Assembly (NCBI GenBank): GCA_965603125.1
Contig: CBFDBU010000025.1
Span: 1 to 50,426 of the forward strand
Source of the DNA: JAJRTA01 sp965603125
GTDB taxonomy: Bacteria > Zixibacteria > MSB-5A5 > GN15 > FEB-12
Length of the DNA: 50,426 nucleotides
Direction: 5' to 3'
Positions within the stretch are counted from its first letter, which is position 1, and the number at the start of each line of letters is the position of its first letter. A program made the position numbers and the translations under genes. Below the pieces are notes generated by a model. It was not told where the DNA came from, did not search any database, and saw nothing but the letters and a program-made list of their open reading frames with translations. This document shows positions 46,190 through 50,426 of this stretch, one piece after another.

Positions 46190-49100
46190 ATGAGAGGAAA
46201 CAAAAAGTTTCTGTTGCTGTTCGCGCTTTTGCTGAGCAGCATCCTGGCCGCGTACTTCATTAGTGGTTGCGGGGACGACTCGACCATTATTGAAGGCGAC
46301 CAGCCAGACCCAACCGTGGATGCGGTCATCGGGACCATCCACGGTACTGTCACCAGTCTCACCAACGGCGCTCTCATGGAGGGCGTCGAGGTAATCTGGA
46401 TCAACGACGGCGTTACACTGTACGATACAACCGACGCCAACGGCTACTTCAGCACACCGACCGATCTGCCTCCGGGTGACTACGAGTTCACCTTTAGGAT
46501 CGACGGGTACGCAGTCGTAACCGACATCGACCAGATCCCCACGTTGCAGGCACTTCAGCAGCAGGGTGACACCCGCACCGGTCTCATCGAGGTTTCCGAG
46601 ACTCTCGACGCCGCTCTCCCGCAATTGTCGGCGACCGTGACGGGCGCTATCTATACGGCCCTGCCGCTGGCTCCGGAAAAAGGCGAGAGCCCCGACCTGG
46701 CGCTCGATGGACCACGGATGGCGGCGCCGGTCAACGGTGCAGTTGTCCAGCTCGACTTCGATGATAACGCCATCGATATGCATCCCAATAAGTACTGGGA
46801 TACCACCGGCGCCGAGGGTGGCTATACCTTCGCCGGCCTGCCGCTGGTCGACAATGTGGACTTCGTGTTGATGCCGTTCACTATCGGCGACACGGCCTAC
46901 GTCGGCTTCGCCATCAACGACATATCGCTTGATGGCGGCAATGCGACCTTCCCGAACGTCTATGCGGTGACCACGGGGAATGCTCACACCACCGATAACC
47001 CAGTCGTCCTCAGCTACAACTTTGAGAACGACGGCTTTTATGTAGATACCGCCCTGACGGTCACGTTCTCCGAGCCGATGAACACCGGGACGATCGACGT
47101 TGATCTTGAGATCAACGACGGCGGCTGGGCTGCTGTCGACCGGACCCTCAGTTGGGGTACCGGCGACCAGGTGCTTACCGTCACTCCGGATCTTGATCTG
47201 CTTACAGACTCTGAGTACCGGCTGACACTGGCCGGTTACTCTGCGGTTGGCGCTCTGGTGCTGCAGGACCCGGTCAATGCCGTAGACGGCTGGCAGCGCG
47301 AACTGACCTCTCAGGACGGCATGCGCTATGTCTCTTCAACGCTGGATTTGACCGACTTCCCACTGGCGAACGCCATAGCCATTACCTTTGACATGGATCC
47401 GGTATGGCCGGACGTCGACAACACCGATGAGTTCGTGAAACTGCTGGAAGACCCGTACGGTGATCCTGCCAACCTGGTGGAGGTTAACGTTACGGCCAGC
47501 GGCGCCACGTTGACCATCACCCCGGTCAGCGCTCTTTCGTCGAACACCAACTACCGCCTCACTTTCAAGGTCTACTCCGATCTGCGGGGCGACTTTGTCG
47601 AGACGGATGAGATGGTTGTGATGATGGGCCTGGCCAGTGGCGCCGACCTGGACTTCCTTACCGTCAACACCGGCACCCTGCCGGCGAAAGTCACGGGCTT
47701 TGTCATCGACTACGGTCCCAACGGCATGAACGACGTCGACTGGGTGGCTGATTACAACACCACCAGTATCAAATTCAAATGGAACAAAGTTGTCAACGCG
47801 GACGAATACGAGATCTACGCCAAGAACGGCACAACAGTACCGGATTTTGTGCTGATCGAGGGACCGATTGCTCACCAGGATCACCTTACGTATCAGGTCG
47901 GAACCGTTACCTTCGTTCAGGATGACGACTTTGACTTGTATAAGACCGACGCCCTGACCACGCCATTTACCGACAGCACGAGCATCACATACGAGGTGCG
48001 TGCGGTAAACTCCGTCGGCAACGGTCCGTTCTCCGACGTGATCACCATAGCCGACCAGACTGTGCCGGTCAAGCCGACTGTTACGCAGACCGTGTCTGCT
48101 GATAACACCGGTGTTGACGACACAATTCACGTGGAGATTACTTTCGGTGAAGTGGAGTACCTGGACAGCTATGCCTTCTCCTTCACCGAGGGTGGCGGCG
48201 ACGCCGCTTATGTGCTGACCGCTGACGATGTCACATTCACCTTCGACAATGACATGAGAGACGGAATCGCTGTTGCGATCGTCGCCGCGGATAAGGCGGC
48301 CGTCGCCGATACTATGTGGTATACTGTCACTGACAACTCCGGCAACGACACCACGTATTTCTTTAGAATTCTCCCCTATATCGAGTTCACGGCTCCCGTA
48401 GACAACACCTCCGACTTCCGCGCTCAGGAGTTCCCGGTTACCTGGACTGTCAATGACGTCGCTGGCGGAACCTACTTCTCCGGCAACCTGGACTTCTATA
48501 TTTCACTCGACGGTGGAGCTACGTGGTATGACACTACGTCACCAGGTCCGGCCTTTGACGCAGGCACGTATACCAAGACACTTGACGACACAATCTTCTC
48601 GCCGACGGCCATGCTTGGCTTCGAATTGGCGGCGGGCGGATTCATCTTCACAACTGACGAGTTCGTATACGGCGGTTTGAAGTGGAATATCGGCGCTACC
48701 GACAGCACCGCTATCGAGGAGGGTCAAGAAGGAGGCGATTCCACCTACTACGACCGCAACGGCACCGACTCCTCGTTCATCCCGATCAGCTTCCAGTCAT
48801 GCGGTCTCGACAGCATCCTGATAGTCTGGTCGGTTGACGACTGGACCAACATTGCCGGCTATCTCGCCGGGCCTCCGATTGTCGACGCCGTCTACGATAC
48901 GGTGCTGATTGCCGATCCGACGGTAGTGTGTACGACGGCGTACAATCACTATCCGTGGGGCACCGGCGCTGACGTAGCCGTGTATCGCCTGGCCATCGTC
49001 GATCTGGAAGGCGCCTTTGATGACGGCACCTTTGACGGCTGGACAGCCGCGGAAGACGCGCCGCGTGAGGAGCTTGGTGATGGTGAAGGAGCCTATGAGT

Positions 49101-50362
49101 TCAAGTTGACCCACGACTATGTTGAGCTGTTGACTCCCGATCCGGCTGGTGACGAGGCGCCCGGCGGCCAGGGAGACTACGAGATCACGTGGGACAAGGT
49201 TGGTGACGCGACCGCTTTGGTTGATATCTGGTACTTTGAGACAGCCAATGACAACGAATGGGCTAACTGGGATGATTCCACGCTTCTGGTCGCCGGTACT
49301 GCCAACGACGGCAGTTGGGGAGACTGGGCAATTCCGGGCACGGCGCCGAGCGCCACTGCCAAGATCCTCATGCTGGATGCCGACGGCGATTCGCTGTACG
49401 CCAGCGAAAATGCGTTCACCGTTTCCGGTTGGACCATTACCACGCCGGCCGACATTCTTGTTGGAACATCCACACCCATCACAATCGGCCCGGTGGGTGA
49501 TCCCGGCCAGGCCGACCTGTACTTCTCCGGTAATAACTTCACGGACTCCACCCTGGTTGTGGCTAACCTCGCCACCGACGCTGTTGAAGCCGTCTGGAGC
49601 GATGTGATTCAGACTACTGACGCCCCCGTTGCGCCGACCCTTTCGGCCCAGTTCCGTATCTGGGGTGACCTTGCCAACGGCGGCGACACCGTTTACGCCA
49701 CTACCGAAGAGTTCGAATACGAGGGCTACGTTGTTACCTCCCCCGATTCTACCGGCTACGGTGACTTAACCGGTACCGACCTGATGGCGGGTGAGGGGAC
49801 CGAGATTACTTGGACGGCCATTGGTGACGTCGATCACCAGGCGTTCGATGTTGGCATCGATTACAGTCTGGACGGCGGCACGGGCTGGACTAACATCGTA
49901 GGCGCTACTGATAACGATGGTTCTTTCCTCTGGCCGGTGCCCAACCACCCGACGATCCCGCCCACGGACGAATGCCAGGTGAGAGTCTATAAGACAGCTA
50001 CCCCCACCAGCGCGGGCACCAGCGACACGGTGACAGTTGCCGGTATCATCTTCACTTATCCGGTTGTTGCCGGCACCTCGTCATGGTCTGATGACGCCGG
50101 TTGCACACTACTCTGGACGCTGGTTTACCACAACTACACGTTTGGCGACCTCGTGATTGAATATTCGTCCACCGGCGCCCCCCCCTGGCTGGCAGTGCCC
50201 GGCGCGGTTGATGTTGATCCGGACAACCTCACTGCTACGACTGGTGAGTTCGTCTGGCCTGGCGACGAGGATCTGGATCTTGCGGCCACGTATAAGGTGC
50301 AGATTCGTGAGAGCGGGAAGGCAATTTGGTATTGGTCGGCTGTCTTCGAAGTTGTTGACTGA
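46190..50362 (+). CDS. Large Ig-like multidomain lipoprotein
   Basis: 1,390 residues. ATG at 46190 after AAGGAGTAAGGA. Signal peptide with lipobox ISGC (lipidated Cys27). About 48-115 is a carboxypeptidase-regulatory-like unit (GTIHGTVTSLTNGALMEGV, DANGYFSTPTDLPPGDYEF). Two Big_5-like Ig domains follow (near 280-360, LTVTFSEPMNTGTIDV, and near 380-470, AIAITFDMDPVWPD), then fibronectin III-like sequence at about 500-620. From about 735 to the end there are about five related beta modules with recurring endings such as TDEFVYGG, ENAFTVSG and EEFEYEG, followed by a lead like YVVTSPDS or WTITTPAD. No enzyme motif or T9SS tail. It is probably a surface-displayed binding or structural lipoprotein. 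Confidence 0.85.
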   Translation: MRGNKKFLLLFALLLSSILAAYFISGCGDDSTIIEGDQPDPTVDAVIGTIHGTVTSLTNGALMEGVEVIWINDGVTLYDTTDANGYFSTPTDLPPGDYEFTFRIDGYAVVTDIDQIPTLQALQQQGDTRTGLIEVSETLDAALPQLSATVTGAIYTALPLAPEKGESPDLALDGPRMAAPVNGAVVQLDFDDNAIDMHPNKYWDTTGAEGGYTFAGLPLVDNVDFVLMPFTIGDTAYVGFAINDISLDGGNATFPNVYAVTTGNAHTTDNPVVLSYNFENDGFYVDTALTVTFSEPMNTGTIDVDLEINDGGWAAVDRTLSWGTGDQVLTVTPDLDLLTDSEYRLTLAGYSAVGALVLQDPVNAVDGWQRELTSQDGMRYVSSTLDLTDFPLANAIAITFDMDPVWPDVDNTDEFVKLLEDPYGDPANLVEVNVTASGATLTITPVSALSSNTNYRLTFKVYSDLRGDFVETDEMVVMMGLASGADLDFLTVNTGTLPAKVTGFVIDYGPNGMNDVDWVADYNTTSIKFKWNKVVNADEYEIYAKNGTTVPDFVLIEGPIAHQDHLTYQVGTVTFVQDDDFDLYKTDALTTPFTDSTSITYEVRAVNSVGNGPFSDVITIADQTVPVKPTVTQTVSADNTGVDDTIHVEITFGEVEYLDSYAFSFTEGGGDAAYVLTADDVTFTFDNDMRDGIAVAIVAADKAAVADTMWYTVTDNSGNDTTYFFRILPYIEFTAPVDNTSDFRAQEFPVTWTVNDVAGGTYFSGNLDFYISLDGGATWYDTTSPGPAFDAGTYTKTLDDTIFSPTAMLGFELAAGGFIFTTDEFVYGGLKWNIGATDSTAIEEGQEGGDSTYYDRNGTDSSFIPISFQSCGLDSILIVWSVDDWTNIAGYLAGPPIVDAVYDTVLIADPTVVCTTAYNHYPWGTGADVAVYRLAIVDLEGAFDDGTFDGWTAAEDAPREELGDGEGAYEFKLTHDYVELLTPDPAGDEAPGGQGDYEITWDKVGDATALVDIWYFETANDNEWANWDDSTLLVAGTANDGSWGDWAIPGTAPSATAKILMLDADGDSLYASENAFTVSGWTITTPADILVGTSTPITIGPVGDPGQADLYFSGNNFTDSTLVVANLATDAVEAVWSDVIQTTDAPVAPTLSAQFRIWGDLANGGDTVYATTEEFEYEGYVVTSPDSTGYGDLTGTDLMAGEGTEITWTAIGDVDHQAFDVGIDYSLDGGTGWTNIVGATDNDGSFLWPVPNHPTIPPTDECQVRVYKTATPTSAGTSDTVTVAGIIFTYPVVAGTSSWSDDAGCTLLWTLVYHNYTFGDLVIEYSSTGAPPWLAVPGAVDVDPDNLTATTGEFVWPGDEDLDLAATYKVQIRESGKAIWYWSAVFEVVD

Positions 50363-50388
50363 TGCATCTTTGATCGCTTGATCTTTTG

Positions 50389-50420
50389 CCGGGGACTGGT
50401 TATCCAGTCCCCGGTTTTTT
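50389..50420 (+). terminator. Strong intrinsic terminator after the lipoprotein gene
   Basis: Perfect 11-bp stem CCGGGGACTGG (50389-50399) and CCAGTCCCCGG (50404-50414), loop TTAT, followed by TTTTTT. It lies 26 bp after the TGA of the lipoprotein gene. Confidence 0.92.
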
Positions 50421-50426
50421 GTGCGT

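Overview
The window (50,426 bp) reads as a chromosomal fragment of an uncultured Gram-negative bacterium of the FCB (Fibrobacteres-Chlorobi-Bacteroidetes) superphylum, perhaps a Zixibacteria-like candidate lineage. The evidence is a CarboxypepD_reg-type TonB-dependent receptor in an operon with a PorV/PorQ-family protein, secreted proteins with type IX secretion (T9SS type A) C-termini, an S46 dipeptidyl peptidase, and two promoter candidates of the Bacteroidetes TTG-N19-TAnnTTTG type. The phylum name is inference; there is no rRNA or tRNA gene in the window. The first ~44 bases are almost pure C/G and look like a contig end.

Layout. 0.1-3.7 kb: S9 peptidase lipoprotein and a MmgE/PrpD protein whose 5' end is partly duplicated. 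3.9-5.0 kb: a decayed IS1182-type insertion sequence. 5.1-11.6 kb: an outer-membrane operon on the minus strand (TonB receptor, 909-aa T9SS-sorted protein, PorV-like barrel). 11.9-17.0 kb: a tightly coupled plus-strand signalling operon (ABC-type periplasmic binding protein, sensor histidine kinase, two single-domain receivers, REC-GAF-kinase hybrid) with no DNA-binding output. 17.1-20.6 kb: pyrE-acpS, a small lipoprotein and enolase. 20.9-27.4 kb: one giant gene for a secreted protein with 13 HYR-like repeats, a cohesin-like and dockerin-like region and a T9SS tail. 28-34.4 kb: S46 peptidase, metallophosphoesterase, and a Ser/Thr kinase with TolB/FlgO-like and TPR regions, followed by the stub of a second kinase. 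34.6-34.9 kb: IS5-type transposase remnant. 35-38.5 kb: NtrC-type activator, FlgD-Ig-like protein, small outer-membrane barrel. 38.8-39.2 kb: an arginine-rich protein with a Myb/SANT-like core. 39.8-45.1 kb: AI-2E-family transporter, M14 carboxypeptidase, DUF362 protein. 46.2-50.4 kb: a 1,390-residue Ig-like lipoprotein with a strong terminator.

How the genes fit together. Three exported peptidases of different classes (S9, S46, M14), TonB uptake and surface-anchored or T9SS-exported multidomain proteins suggest a cell that digests proteins or peptides outside the cytoplasm. The binding-protein/phosphorelay operon and the NtrC regulator are the sensory side.

Most unusual points: a 137-bp twin-hairpin repeat found twice, in opposite orientation, each copy starting directly after a stop codon, with an end that resembles the termini of the local insertion sequence; the Arg-rich Myb-like nucleoid protein candidate; the predicted acidic (DPP11-like) specificity of the S46 enzyme; long stretches of identical DNA inside the HYR array; and two possible small RNAs. 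All motif readings were made by eye, with no database search.
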